Part shown: positions 8,305 to 16,741 of the stretch, piece by piece | Numbering within the stretch: the stretch's first letter is position 1 | Layout of the letters: the number at the start of each line of letters is the position of its first letter | Assembly (NCBI RefSeq): GCF_002803845.1 | Contig: NZ_CP024985.1 | Span: 8,071,501 to 8,135,500, forward strand | From: Streptomyces lavendulae subsp. lavendulae | GTDB lineage: Bacteria > Actinomycetota > Actinomycetes > Streptomycetales > Streptomycetaceae | Direction of reading: 5' to 3' | DNA: 64,000 nucleotides | Translations under genes and position numbers: made by a program | Notes under the pieces: model-generated | Seen by the model: the letters and a program-made list of their open reading frames with translations, nothing else | The model's database searches: none | Told to the model about the DNA's origin: nothing

Positions 8305-8730
8305 TCAGCAGCCGAGGAAGGACAGCCGGACCTCGCGGTGGGGATTGTCCCGGTTGGTGTCCACCAGGGTGACGGACTGCCAGGTACCCAGCCGCAGCGC
8401 ACCGTCGATCACGGGGAGCGTCACATGGGGCGGGACGAACGCGGGCAGCACGTGGTCGCGCCCGTGGCCGGTCGAGCCGTGCCGGTGCTGCCAGCGGTCG
8501 TCGGCGGGCAGCAACGACCGCAGGGCGGCCAGGAGGTCGTGGTCGCTGCCCGCTCCCGTCTCGATGACGGCGAGACCGGCCGTCGCGTGCGGAGTGAAGA
8601 CGTTGAGCAGTCCGCTCCGGCCCCGTGCCACTTCACCCAGGAAGGAGACGCACGCGGCGGTCAGGTCGTGGACGGTCTCCCGGTCCCCTGTCGTCACGTC
8701 CACCGTGCGTGAAACGAAGGTATCGGCCAT
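8305..8730 (-). CDS. YjbQ-family protein (UPF0047)
   Basis: 141 residues, the usual length of the family. It contains FTPHATAGLAVIETGAGSD and a late LGTWQSVTLVDTNRDNPHREV stretch with the conserved Gly-Thr-Trp-Gln and acidic/His residues. E. coli YjbQ has weak thiamin-phosphate synthase activity; the true role of the family is unsettled. An upstream ATG at 8760 overlaps the stop of the preceding gene (ATGA) and would add ten residues, so the two genes are translationally coupled. I chose 8730 because the family normally starts there. Confidence 0.85.
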   Translation of the reverse strand: MADTFVSRTVDVTTGDRETVHDLTAACVSFLGEVARGRSGLLNVFTPHATAGLAVIETGAGSDHDLLAALRSLLPADDRWQHRHGSTGHGRDHVLPAFVPPHVTLPVIDGALRLGTWQSVTLVDTNRDNPHREVRLSFLGC

Positions 8731-8759
8731 GGCTCCGTCCTCGCCGCTCGTCCCGTTCA

Positions 8760-9362
8760 TCACAGGGAGGCCGGCGGCGTCCAGCCCGGATCGCGCCCGC
8801 TCAGTCCCACCGCCCGGTCCAGCAGCGGAGCGTCGTCCGGTACGGGCACCACGGCCCCGAAGATGCCCCCGCCCCGGCTCTCGTCCTGCGCGGCGGCCAG
8901 CAGGAACGCGTGCGAGGTACGCAGCGCGGCCTGATCGGGCGCGTACTCCTGGCCGGTGGCCCTGGCCAGGTCCCAACCGTGGATCACCAGTTCGTCGACG
9001 GCCACCGCACCCGCGATGTCACCGGGCAGGTCCACACCGCCCGCGCGGGTCATGCCGGCCCAGGCGGCCGGATCCCGCCAGGCCTCGGCCAGTTCGTCGA
9101 GGACCCGGGGCAGTTCCGTGCGCCAGGACGCAGGCAGGGAGGGCGCGGCCGCGCCCGGAGCCGTGTCCGTCGTGGAGCCCAGGTCCTTGCGGGCAGCGTC
9201 CCGGAAGGCGACGGCGAGGCCCGCGAGGTGGCCCAGCAGGTCACCGACCGCGTAGGCGGGGCAGGGCGTCCGGCCTCCGAGCCCGGCGTCCGGGACGCCC
9301 GCCACGAGACGGGCCACGATCCCGGCCTGCGGTCCGAGGTCGAGAGTCGTCGTATCGGTCAT
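8760..9362 (-). CDS. TIGR03086/DinB-like metal-binding protein (maleylpyruvate isomerase-like fold)
   Basis: 200 residues. The N-terminal helix bundle has RTPCPAYAVGDLLGHLAGL (about 32-50) and, later, AVAVDELVIHGWDLARATGQ. The His in DLLGHL and the His in VIHGWDL are the usual metal ligands of mycothiol-dependent maleylpyruvate-isomerase/DinB-like proteins. Members are common in actinobacteria and mostly uncharacterised; a mycothiol-dependent transferase is plausible. ATG 9362 fits the family start. The stop overlaps an ATG of the next gene on the same strand. Confidence 0.8.
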   Translation of the reverse strand: MTDTTTLDLGPQAGIVARLVAGVPDAGLGGRTPCPAYAVGDLLGHLAGLAVAFRDAARKDLGSTTDTAPGAAAPSLPASWRTELPRVLDELAEAWRDPAAWAGMTRAGGVDLPGDIAGAVAVDELVIHGWDLARATGQEYAPDQAALRTSHAFLLAAAQDESRGGGIFGAVVPVPDDAPLLDRAVGLSGRDPGWTPPASL

Positions 9363-9589
9363 CTGCCGCTCCTCCGGGACGATGGGTCTGCAGGGTAGAA
9401 CGGCGGCGAAGCCCGTACCCGGCACAACCCGGTCCGAAGATTCACCCGGGCGGACCGAAGCCCCCGCCTCGGCGGCCGGCCCCGCCGCCCGGTCGTCGCC
9501 TCCGTGGCGAGCCCGGACGGCCGAACACCCACCGAAGAAGCGTGAGCAACCACGGGCACCTTCCGCACATCACGAACGTTGCGAAGGTT

Positions 9590-10159
9590 GTGATCGAACT
9601 CAAGCGCGTCTTCGCCATCCTCACCGCATCCCTCGTCGGCGCCGCGGCCCTCACCTCCCCGAGTGCCGCCGCCGATCGTGCCCCGTCCGAGCCCACCCGC
9701 GCGGGTTCCGGCGCCGAGAGAAGCCTGGCTGCGCCCGCCACGGCAACGGTCACGGAAGGGCAGGTCAAGGAGGTCGCACCCGGGGGCGTGATCACCTACC
9801 CGAGCGTCACCAGCTGCCTCACCGTGACCGTACGGTTGGCGGACGGCGGTCTCGTCGGTGCTCACGCCAGCCTCTTCCAGGTGCCCGGCGAACTGCGATC
9901 CGATGAGATCCTGGCCGCGGTCAAGGACCGCGTCGGCAACCGCCCCGTGAGCGCCGTCCAGGTCAAGGGGGCCGTCGGCGCATGGCATCCGAGCTACTTT
10001 GTGAAGGCGATCGAGAGTTACGGCGAAGGGGAGCAGGTGCCGGTCTCGTCGGGCCCGGACCTCGATGGGCTCGCCCGGACGGTCTCGCTGGGCCTCGACG
10101 TGCCCCGCGCACTCGTCACGGCCGAGGACATACCCGACGGGGACCAGATCGTCAGCTGA
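9590..10159 (+). CDS. Secreted hypothetical protein
   Basis: About 189 residues with a clear signal peptide: a short Lys/Arg head, a hydrophobic stretch (FAILTASLVGAAALT) and an Ala-x-Ala cleavage region (SPSAAADR). The mature part has beta-rich segments such as VTSCLTVTVRLADGGLVGAHASLF, and ends with EDIPDGDQIVS. No family is recognised. The start is uncertain: GTG 9590 gives the best signal peptide, and an in-frame GTG at 9542 would add 16 residues; neither has a well-spaced ribosome site. It stands alone between two minus-strand groups. Confidence 0.65.
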   Translation: MIELKRVFAILTASLVGAAALTSPSAAADRAPSEPTRAGSGAERSLAAPATATVTEGQVKEVAPGGVITYPSVTSCLTVTVRLADGGLVGAHASLFQVPGELRSDEILAAVKDRVGNRPVSAVQVKGAVGAWHPSYFVKAIESYGEGEQVPVSSGPDLDGLARTVSLGLDVPRALVTAEDIPDGDQIVS

Positions 10160-10302
10160 CGGCAGGCCGCCTGCTGCACCGTGGAACCGGCCCTCGGTGA
10201 CGAGGAGTTCGCGCCGGCTCGTCGAGGCCGAATACGGCATCCGGTTCTCGGACTGGCGGGGCGGCGACCCCGGCGGACTGCGCTCCCATGTCGCCGGGCC
10301 GA

Positions 10303-11589
10303 CTAAACGGCACGCGCCTCAACCGTGTGCCGGGATTCAGCGGGATCGGGATCACCGGCGGGGGCGGCGGCCCGCAGCGCCGCCTCGACCCGGCGGTTGC
10401 TGGTCATGGTCGCCGTGACGGCGGTCATGGCCAGGAGGAGGCCGGCGGCGGCGTACAGCGGGGTGCGTACGTCGTAGCTGCTGGCCAGCCAACCGCCCAG
10501 GAAGGCGCCGAACGGGGCGGCGCACATGGCGAGCATGCGGGAGGTGGAGGCGACCCGCCCCATCAGATGGGCGGGGACGATCGTCTGCCGGAGGGAGGGG
10601 CCGAGCACCATCGTGGCGCCCATGCCCGCTCCGCAGACGGCGAGCGCGAGGCCGGCGGCGTACGGGTTGGGTGCGGCGGCAAGGCCCAGGATGGCGAGCC
10701 CCTCGACCAGTGCCGTGCAGGTGAGCGCGGTTCCGGTGCCGAGCCGTCGGCCGAGGAAGGAGGCGATGCCGGCACCGAGCAGACCACCGGTGGCCTCCGC
10801 CGTGAGGAGCAGACCGAAGCCGAGGCCGTCCACGCCGAGACGATCGTGTGCGAAGAGGGCCAGTACGGTCTCCACGGCGAGGAAGGCGACGTTCCCGACC
10901 GCCGGACGCAGCGCGAGCCCGAGCAGCAACTGATCCCGGAACACGTACGAGGCGCCGGCCCGTGCCTGCCGCAGCAGGGACTCACCGGCCTGCGGTACGG
11001 GCCGGGGTGCGGCGGGCAGCGACCGTACGAGCAGAGCGCACAGCGCGAACGACACCGCGTCGGCGAGCAGCGGAACCGCCCGCCCGAGCGCGAGCAGGAC
11101 ACTGCCCGCAGGCGGCCCGGCGAAGCCCGACGCGGCGGTCTGGCTGCCGCGCAGACGGGAGTTGGCACGCTCCAGTAGCGCCGGGTCGCGGCCGAGCAGA
11201 TCCGGCAGATAGGCCGTGGCGGCCGTGTCGAAGAAGAGCCCGCCGAGGCCGAGGAGGAAGGAGACGGCCGCGAGCAGCGGAATGTTCAGCACGTCGAGCG
11301 CCGCCGCTGCCCCCGCTGTCGCGAGCAGCGCGCCACGCGCCACGTCCGTGACCCACATCGTGCGCCGACGGTCCCAGCGGTCCACCAGCGCACCGCCGAG
11401 CACCCCGAAGAGCAGCCACGGCAGCGTCCCGGCCGCCGCGACGACAGCGAGCGCCATGGGATCCCGCGTCAACGTCAACGCGAGCAGCGGCAGCGCGGCA
11501 TGTGACACCCCGTCACCGAGCGAGGACACCGTCTGCGCGGTCCACAGCCGTCCGAACCCGGTCGGCAACCTCCGTACCTCTGACGTCAC
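10303..11589 (-). CDS. MFS transporter (macrolide-efflux type)
   Basis: 428 residues with about twelve hydrophobic segments. The conserved cytoplasmic loop motif after helix 2 reads GGALVDRWDRRRTMWVTD. Overall pattern matches the MefA/enterobactin-exporter-like branch of the major facilitator family, which exports drugs or siderophores by proton antiport. GTG start overlaps the stop of the regulator gene upstream (GTGA), so both form one unit behind a palindromic operator. The pump substrate is unknown; coupling to an ArsR-type regulator suggests induction by the substrate itself. Confidence 0.88.
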   Translation of the reverse strand: MTSEVRRLPTGFGRLWTAQTVSSLGDGVSHAALPLLALTLTRDPMALAVVAAAGTLPWLLFGVLGGALVDRWDRRRTMWVTDVARGALLATAGAAAALDVLNIPLLAAVSFLLGLGGLFFDTAATAYLPDLLGRDPALLERANSRLRGSQTAASGFAGPPAGSVLLALGRAVPLLADAVSFALCALLVRSLPAAPRPVPQAGESLLRQARAGASYVFRDQLLLGLALRPAVGNVAFLAVETVLALFAHDRLGVDGLGFGLLLTAEATGGLLGAGIASFLGRRLGTGTALTCTALVEGLAILGLAAAPNPYAAGLALAVCGAGMGATMVLGPSLRQTIVPAHLMGRVASTSRMLAMCAAPFGAFLGGWLASSYDVRTPLYAAAGLLLAMTAVTATMTSNRRVEAALRAAAPAGDPDPAESRHTVEARAV

Positions 11590-12125
11590 TTGGCGCTCCC
11601 TTCAGCCTGCTCGCCCGAGGCCGGGTGGAACAGCGCGAAGACGAGCGACGCGTCCGGCAGCGACGGATCGGACAGCGCCCGGAACTCGTCCGCCAGCGCC
11701 TCCAGCCGTGCCCCCAGGTCCGCGAACTGCTCCTCGGTGAGCCGCAGGTGCGCCATCCGCACGTGCCGCTCGCCATCCGCCGGCGCCGCCTCCAGGTCCG
11801 CCACCGCGTGCCGCATCAGCACGTCCGGGCCTCCCTCGCCCGGATCCGGCAGCACGATCCCCCGCGCGGCCATTGCGTAGTACCGCTCGGTGACCCCACG
11901 GACCTTCCGCGTCCGTACCACCTTCACCAGGCCGGCCCGTTCCAGCAGCCGTACGTGGTAACTGGAACTCCCCTTCGCAAGTCCCACACGCTCGGCGATC
12001 TGCGTGATCGTCGCGGGCTCGAAGCGGAGCACGGCCATGATCCGGTGACGCGTGAGATTGGAGACGGCGCGGATCTGCTCGTCAGTGGTGACGTGGAAGG
12101 TCTCTGGAAGATCATCGGTAGGCAT
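11586..12125 (-). CDS. Winged-helix transcriptional regulator (ArsR-like)
   Basis: 179 residues. The DNA-binding domain spans about 20-90 (NLTRHRIMAVLRFEPATITQ, then ERVGLAKGSSSYHVRLLERAG and a wing RKVRGVTERYY). No metal-binding cysteines are present, so this is an ArsR-fold regulator for a non-metal ligand; the C-terminal helical part (LTEEQFADLGARLEALADEF) may form the dimer or ligand site. It precedes and overlaps the MFS gene and is followed upstream by a perfect palindrome five bases before its ATG, consistent with autorepression. Confidence 0.88.
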   Translation of the reverse strand: MPTDDLPETFHVTTDEQIRAVSNLTRHRIMAVLRFEPATITQIAERVGLAKGSSSYHVRLLERAGLVKVVRTRKVRGVTERYYAMAARGIVLPDPGEGGPDVLMRHAVADLEAAPADGERHVRMAHLRLTEEQFADLGARLEALADEFRALSDPSLPDASLVFALFHPASGEQAEGSAK

Positions 12126-12129
12126 GGCT

Positions 12130-12155
12130 CAATGGTCAACGCTTCTTGACCATTG
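12130..12155. promoter_or_regulatory. Palindromic operator of the regulator-MFS unit
   Basis: Perfect ten-base arms CAATGGTCAA and TTGACCATTG separated by six bases; with one mismatch the arms extend to 13. It lies immediately upstream of the regulator ATG at 12125, so a bound repressor would block the promoter or early transcription. Confidence 0.75.
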
Positions 12156-12332
12156 GGCAAGAGGGTTTCCGCTCGGACTTCGGGAACGCGTCGGCTTCTG
12201 ATGCCGGACACGCCGCATCACCGGCGGCACCTTCCGACGGCACAGCGGTGCGACCGAGGAGGGCGGTTGACGGCAGTGCGCCCCACGCACACGCCGCTCT
12301 GGAGGCAGGTGAAGGTGTGTTGTCGCGGGTGG

Positions 12333-12593
12333 CTACCCGAGCCAGACGATGTCCAGGACGGACAGGTGCCGGGTGAGTCGGTTGATCACGTAGACGACCG
12401 ACAGCTGCCCGACGGAGGCGGCGCGGACGTCTTCGCCTTCCGGGTCGCCGGTGTTCCACTGGGGCCAGTCCCACGGGGACCGCACCGCGATGTCCAGGAC
12501 GTCGCGGACCGTCTCCTTGGCGTGCCCGGGGAGCTCGGTGAGCACCTTCGCGGTCTGCGGGGACAGGCGCAGCGCCCATGGCCCACCGGTCAC
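12333..12593 (-). CDS. Small RelE/ParE-like protein, possible toxin
   Basis: 86 residues: alpha-helical start (LRLSPQTAKVLTELPGHAKE), then a beta C-terminal half (VGQLSVVYVINRLTRHLSVLDIVWL). The shape and length fit the RelE/ParE toxin fold, in which VVYxI-type strands carry the active face, but key RelE residues are not clear. The GTG start overlaps the stop of a 16-residue reading frame upstream. No normal-size antitoxin gene is adjacent, so it may be an orphan or non-toxic relative. Confidence 0.6.
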   Translation of the reverse strand: MTGGPWALRLSPQTAKVLTELPGHAKETVRDVLDIAVRSPWDWPQWNTGDPEGEDVRAASVGQLSVVYVINRLTRHLSVLDIVWLG

Positions 12594-12640
12594 CGACGGG
12601 CGCCGAGGATGTCGTCCAGGTCGCTCACAAGCTCCTCCAT
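12590..12640 (-). CDS. Tiny upstream ORF coupled to the RelE-like gene
   Basis: ATG-started 16-codon frame encoding MEELVSDLDDILGARR, with its TGA overlapping the GTG of the next gene (GTGA). The acidic helix could be the remnant of an antitoxin tail or a translational leader. It is too short to judge by sequence alone. Confidence 0.35.
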   Translation of the reverse strand: MEELVSDLDDILGARR

Positions 12641-12975
12641 ACAGGTCGTCCCGCTACGGTAGCCGCCGCCGGGGTACGGGGGAGGGGGGTTCGGCCCTGT
12701 TCGGCAGCGGCGGCTCGGCCGCCTGAGCCGGTCCCGCCACACGTCGACCGCATCGGAGTCCGCGCCGGCCTGCTGACTGTGTGCCGCAGCTCCTCCACGC
12801 CGGCACCGCCCGGACCTCGGAGCCGGAGGCAAGGGCGAGTGGACCTGAGTGAGCCGGCCGCCCGAACGCCGTTGTCAGGGGTCTGTTGGACAATCCGTTC
12901 CGTGAGCCCGCACCACAGTGGGGAGACCCGCAGGGGCAGGCTCGGTGCGGACTGAGGGATCACGAGGAGGACGGA
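12641..12975. other. Intergenic stretch without a supported gene
   Basis: Frames here are Arg/Pro-rich and lack ribosome sites. The last 12 bases hold the GAGGAGG ribosome site of the HEAT-repeat gene. No palindrome or repeat of note was seen. Confidence 0.5.
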
Positions 12976-13839
12976 TTGGAAGACCTACGGACAGTGGACG
13001 ATCTCACCCTGCGCCTTGATGAGCTGGCGGCCGGACTCACGGATCCGGACTGCGACCTCGACGACCTGGCAGAAATCGAAGAGGAGCTCGTGGCCGCCCG
13101 GCGGCAGGAGCTGATTCCGTACCTGGAACGGCATCTCGCGGCAGCCGTGGAAGCGGGCGACTGGTACGCCCGTCATGTGCTCGCCCGGATTCTGGCCGAG
13201 ACCGCCGGCCGCACGTCCCTGGAGGCCCTGTTGCGGGCCTACTCCCGCGATCTGGGGGACGACCAGGACTCGCTCTCGACGACGCTCCATGTACTCGCGC
13301 AGGAGGACCCGGCCGCCGCGCGCGAAATCCTCCTGCCCTGCGCCGTCGGCAACGATGAGGACCTCCGCAGGGCGGCGATCTGGCTGCTCGGCTTCGCCCC
13401 CGAACCCGCTGATCTCGACCTGCTTGCCCACGCCGCGCTGGACTCGGACGAAGGAATCCGCAGCGCGGTCGTGGGTACGCTCGGCAGTCACGGGGCAGAG
13501 CCGGCGGCCGTCGACCTGCTGTCGCACCTGCTGGACGATCCTTCCCCGCAAGTGCGCATCTCCGCCCTCAGCTCCCTGGGCTTCCTTCGGCAACCCAGAA
13601 CCCTGCGGAAGATCCGCGCGCTCGCGAACGACGACAACCCACGTGTCCGTGCCCGGGTCGCGATCGCCTTGGGCAACTCCTCCGCCCTGGAGCCCACAGA
13701 CCCCGCGACCTCGGCCGTGCTCGACCAGCTGGCAGCAGACGCCGACCCGTACGTGCGCGACCAGGCAGCCGAGGCCCGTCAGCGCAAGCTCCTCCACAGC
13801 GGACGCGCAGGAGCAACGGGCCCATGCCGGGCATGCTGA
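12976..13839 (+). CDS. HEAT-repeat protein
   Basis: 287 residues, all helical, with tandem HEAT/PBS-lyase-type repeats, for example VRISALSSLGFLRQPRTLRK and VRARVAIALGNSSALEPTDP. These repeats form a solenoid that binds other proteins; no catalytic domain is attached. Start: TTG at 12976 lies five bases after GAGGAGG, which is far better than the upstream in-frame ATG at 12886, which has no ribosome site. The first 40 residues are acidic (DCDLDDLAEIEEELVA). The partner is unknown. It converges with the SDR gene after 13839. Confidence 0.8.
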   Translation: MEDLRTVDDLTLRLDELAAGLTDPDCDLDDLAEIEEELVAARRQELIPYLERHLAAAVEAGDWYARHVLARILAETAGRTSLEALLRAYSRDLGDDQDSLSTTLHVLAQEDPAAAREILLPCAVGNDEDLRRAAIWLLGFAPEPADLDLLAHAALDSDEGIRSAVVGTLGSHGAEPAAVDLLSHLLDDPSPQVRISALSSLGFLRQPRTLRKIRALANDDNPRVRARVAIALGNSSALEPTDPATSAVLDQLAADADPYVRDQAAEARQRKLLHSGRAGATGPCRAC

Positions 13840-13852
13840 GGACCACGTCCGC

Positions 13853-14593
13853 TCACCAGGGCACCACGCCGGCATCGTCGAAGAACTGGCCGGTCGGGCC
13901 GTCGTCGGGCAGGGTAGCGAGTTTGATGGCGATCGCCGCGCCCTGTTCGGGGGTGCGCACGCCGCGGAAGCCGTTGAGGTCGGTCGCGACGTAGCCGGGG
14001 CAGCCCACGTTGATCAGGATGTTCGTACCGGCCAGCTCCCGGGCGTACTGGAGGGTGACGGCGTTCAGGAACGTCTTCGACGGCGCGTACGCCACGGCGA
14101 TCGGACCCGCCGTCTGCTCAGCAGCGTTTCCTGACTGCCGGGTGAGGGAGCCGACACTGCTGGACATGTTCACGATCCGCGGTGAGGCAGAACGGCGTAG
14201 CAGCGGCATCATCGCGTTGGTGACGCGGATGACGCCGATCACGTTGGTCTCCACGACCGTCCGGATGGTGGCGGGATCGACCCGGGTGGGCTCCTGCGGC
14301 GCGCCGCCGGTGATGGCGGCGTTGTTGACGAGCACATCGAGGCGCCCGGCCTGTTCCTCGATCAGCCGTGCGGCGGCGGACGCGCTCGCGTCGTCCGTCA
14401 CGTCCAGAGGCACGCCGAACGCCTCGACGCCGGCCGCGCGCAGTTTCTCCACCGCGGCCTCGCGGCGCTGATCGTCGCGGGCGCCGACGCCGACGCTCCA
14501 GCCGAGGGCGCCCAGGCCCGCGGCGATCTCGTAGCCGATTCCCTTGTTCGCGCCGGTGACCAGCGCAATCGTTCGTTCACTCATGGGGACCAT
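13853..14593 (-). CDS. Short-chain dehydrogenase/reductase
   Basis: 246 residues with the classical SDR set: TGANKGIGYEIA (NAD(P) binding), LDVLVNNAAITGG, the Ser of NMSSSVGSLTRQ and the catalytic YAPSK. It ends at the stop 14 bases before the converging HEAT gene. Start ATG 14593 has GAGGG at good distance; ATG 14584 is an alternative. It is divergent from a LysR gene with an LTTR box between them, the classic layout for a LysR-controlled oxidoreductase. The substrate is unknown. Confidence 0.88.
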   Translation of the reverse strand: MVPMSERTIALVTGANKGIGYEIAAGLGALGWSVGVGARDDQRREAAVEKLRAAGVEAFGVPLDVTDDASASAAARLIEEQAGRLDVLVNNAAITGGAPQEPTRVDPATIRTVVETNVIGVIRVTNAMMPLLRRSASPRIVNMSSSVGSLTRQSGNAAEQTAGPIAVAYAPSKTFLNAVTLQYARELAGTNILINVGCPGYVATDLNGFRGVRTPEQGAAIAIKLATLPDDGPTGQFFDDAGVVPW

Positions 14594-14642
14594 GCTGCCC
14601 TCGCACCCGGGTGGAGGTCCAAGACCGAAAGGGTGTGCGGCG

Positions 14643-14657
14643 ATACCGTCAGGGTAT
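14643..14657. promoter_or_regulatory. LysR-type binding box between SDR and LysR genes
   Basis: Perfect inverted repeat ATACC, five bases, GGTAT. It satisfies the T-N11-A rule (T14644, A14656) of LysR-type regulators. It overlaps an upstream ATG at 14656, which supports the LysR start at 14680 instead. Confidence 0.65.
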
Positions 14658-14679
14658 GGATCCGGAGTACCGTGGCCGG

Positions 14680-15531
14680 ATGGAGACCCGGGAACTGCGC
14701 TACTTCGTCGCCGTCGCTGAAGAGCTGCACTTCGGGCGCGCCGCGCAGCGGCTCGGGATCGCACAACCGCCTCTGTCGCGGGCGATCCAGCAGCTCGAAC
14801 GCCGGCTCGGGGCAGTACTGCTGGATCGGACCAGCCGCACCGTCACCCTGACCGAGGCCGGCTCGGTGCTGCTGGCCGAGGGCCGGGCCGCCCTCGGCGC
14901 GGTCGACGCCGCCGAGCGCCGGACCCGCCGCGCCGCCCTTTCCGCGACCGGCCGACCCGGCCTGATCCTGGTGACGAAGGCCAGCGCGTCCAGAGAACTG
15001 CTGGCGAAACTGCTCGACGCGTACGCCGCCGAACCCGGCGCGGTCCTCGTCGACGTCATCCTGTGCGGCCCGGGCGAACAGGAACGACTGCTGCGCGAGG
15101 GCCGGGCCGACGTGGCGCTGCTGCACCGTCCGTTCGACTCGACTGCCGGGTTCCACACCGAAGAACTCAGCACCGAGGGCCAGGTTGTGGTCCTGCCGGC
15201 CGGGCATCCGCTCACCGTCCGGGCCCACGTGCACATGGCCGACATCACCGGGTTGCCGGGCCTGCCCCTTCCGCGCTGGCCCGACCCTGACGGCACCTAC
15301 CCGCCCGGCCCCGGCCCGCAGGTCCGCGACCACGCGCAGTTGTTGCAGCTCGTAGCGCTCGGCCGGGCCTGCGCGGTCTCACCGGAGTCGTGCCGAGTCC
15401 AACTGCCGGGTGACCTCGCCGCCGTGCCCGTGCTGGACGCGCCGAAAGTCACCACCGTGATCGCCTGGCCACCACACAGCCGGTCCAGAGCCGTCGCCGA
15501 CCTGGTCCGGACTGCGACACGTCTCCAGTAG
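14680..15531 (+). CDS. LysR-family transcriptional regulator
   Basis: 283 residues starting METRELRYFVAVAEELHFGR, the canonical N terminus of the family. Helix-turn-helix at about 18-37 (AAQRLGIAQPPLSRAIQQLE); periplasmic-binding-like effector domain from about 95 to the end. It likely controls the divergent SDR gene at 13853-14593 and itself. I prefer ATG 14680 to 14656, since the latter lies inside the probable operator and has no ribosome site. Confidence 0.88.
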   Translation: METRELRYFVAVAEELHFGRAAQRLGIAQPPLSRAIQQLERRLGAVLLDRTSRTVTLTEAGSVLLAEGRAALGAVDAAERRTRRAALSATGRPGLILVTKASASRELLAKLLDAYAAEPGAVLVDVILCGPGEQERLLREGRADVALLHRPFDSTAGFHTEELSTEGQVVVLPAGHPLTVRAHVHMADITGLPGLPLPRWPDPDGTYPPGPGPQVRDHAQLLQLVALGRACAVSPESCRVQLPGDLAAVPVLDAPKVTTVIAWPPHSRSRAVADLVRTATRLQ

Positions 15532-15603
15532 TTCCGGCATGCCTGGCCAGGTTCCACCTGTCCTGGCCCGGCTCATCAGGATCCCGCCGACAGATGCAGT
15601 GCT

Positions 15604-15894
15604 GGAATTCCTGGCCGAACCGTCCACTACGCCTCCCGTGGCTGCTACCGCGGGGCTGGCAAGACGGATGCGAAGGACGTCTACGTCATTGCCGACCAGG
15701 AACGGATGCGCCGGGATCTTCGGCCTCTGCAGGAGTGGGACGAGATCGCGGTGGCCCTGAAGATTCTGACCGCCCGCCGCTACGACTTGGCCGCTGACCG
15801 CACCCGCACCATCAACCGGATGCGTGCCCGGCTGCTGGAGTTTCCGGTACTGGAGCGAGCCTTCGACTACGCCGCGTCCAGGAGATCGTCTTGA
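15604..15894 (+). mobile_element. IS110-family transposase fragment
   Basis: One open frame gives GRTVHYASRGCYRGAGKTDA, DVYVIADQERMRRDL and LKILTARRYDLAADRTRTIN, a clear stretch of the DEDD (RuvC-like) N-terminal domain of IS110 transposases, including the KTDAKD acidic motif. Both ends are missing: no start codon region, and after AFDYAASRRSS the frame stops. It is a dead remnant and the first of five IS fragments in the next 5 kb. Confidence 0.85.
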
Positions 15895-15941
15895 TTGGTG
15901 ATCACCGGGAGACAGCTGCTGGTGAATGCCGTCAGCGTGAC

Positions 15942-16200
15942 GGTTCAATGTCGGGGCGAGTAACCACTGGACACCTGCGCACCTGGCCGTTGAGCACGGG
16001 GACGCGGAAACCTTGGCCAGGCTGCTGGCCGATGGTGCGGATCCCAATGAGGTCTTCGGCCATATGACGCTGCTGACCCACGCCATCGATGCCGAAGGAG
16101 ATGGAGCTCTCCAGACGGGCGATCCGTTGACCGTACACACCACAGCGGTGCTCCTGGCGTTCGGAGCCGACCCGGAACTGGCAGGCCCAGACGGCGACAC
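15942..16200 (+). pseudogene. Ankyrin-repeat gene fragment
   Basis: From about 15962 the frame reads WTPAHLAVEHGDAETLARLL and ADGADPNEVFGHMTLLTHAI, then TTAVLLAFGADPELAGPDGD, i.e. two to three ankyrin repeats. The beginning is missing (a stop lies just upstream), and the sequence after about 16200 is instead a reverse-strand transposase fragment. A short ankyrin protein was therefore cut at both ends by IS activity. Confidence 0.65.
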
Positions 16201-16288
16201 CCGGCAAGCCCGTAGCCTTCACCGCGGGAAACAGAGGCCCGAGCACGGCCCACGCCTCATCAGAGAGCACGTCGCGCGACACAAGCAC
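16196..16288 (-). mobile_element. IS5-family transposase N-terminal fragment
   Basis: The minus strand reads MLVSRDVLSDEAWAVLGPLF followed by PAVKATG, the typical opening of an IS5-group (DUF4096-type) transposase. Homology ends after about 31 residues, where the ankyrin fragment begins. It is only the start of the element; no inverted repeat was identified. Confidence 0.6.
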
Positions 16289-16382
16289 AAGGCTGCGCCC
16301 GACGACTTCGAAGACCCTCTGGCAGCACGCTCCGAGGCCGACCGAGACTCCTTGCCCGCGCGCACCAAGAAGCGTCTACTGG

Positions 16383-16682
16383 TCAGACGGGATCGGTGAA
16401 CGAGATCGGCTTGCCGGTGGCGTGGGCATATGCGATCTCCCTGCTCGTGGACTCGCCGATATACCCGCCGGGGTTGACGACCAGAACCCGGTCAGCCAGG
16501 TCGATCTTGCGCAGGTGGAGAGCGTCCAGCGCGGTCTTCTGCTCGTTGGTGATCAACCTGTCTGATTCGCCCGGCGCGACGACGATGACACCTGCGAGGG
16601 TCAGATCACGGTTCGCCGCACGCATCTCGTCGACGAACCGGGTAGAGCCGCAGATGCAGACAATCTCAGGTCGGTCGGGCAC
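16383..16682 (-). CDS. Nucleoside 2-deoxyribosyltransferase-like protein
   Basis: 99 residues. It begins MPDRPEIVCICGSTRFVDEM and contains LADRVLVVNPGGYIGESTSR followed by EIAYAHATGKPISF. The CGSTRF opening and the IGxSTxxEIxYA segment fit the nucleoside 2-deoxyribosyltransferase/DUF4406 fold, in which the Glu is the nucleophile. Small stand-alone members of this kind are often found in phage or mobile regions; the natural reaction is uncertain. It appears intact despite lying between gene fragments. Confidence 0.75.
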   Translation of the reverse strand: MPDRPEIVCICGSTRFVDEMRAANRDLTLAGVIVVAPGESDRLITNEQKTALDALHLRKIDLADRVLVVNPGGYIGESTSREIAYAHATGKPISFTDPV

Positions 16683-16741
16683 GGCTCAGTCCTTCGGTCG
16701 AACGGGAAACCGTCAGGTGCACGTTGACATCACAGACAGGC

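Noticed and set aside
7568..9541. Long plus-strand frame running into the secreted protein at 9590
   Set aside because: Its first 1.9 kb is a shadow of the DJ-1, YjbQ and TIGR03086-like genes.
10160..10302. Short protein-like stretch (RRLVEAEYGIRFSDWR) between two genes
   Set aside because: Too short, no start codon or ribosome site; perhaps transposase debris but unsupported.
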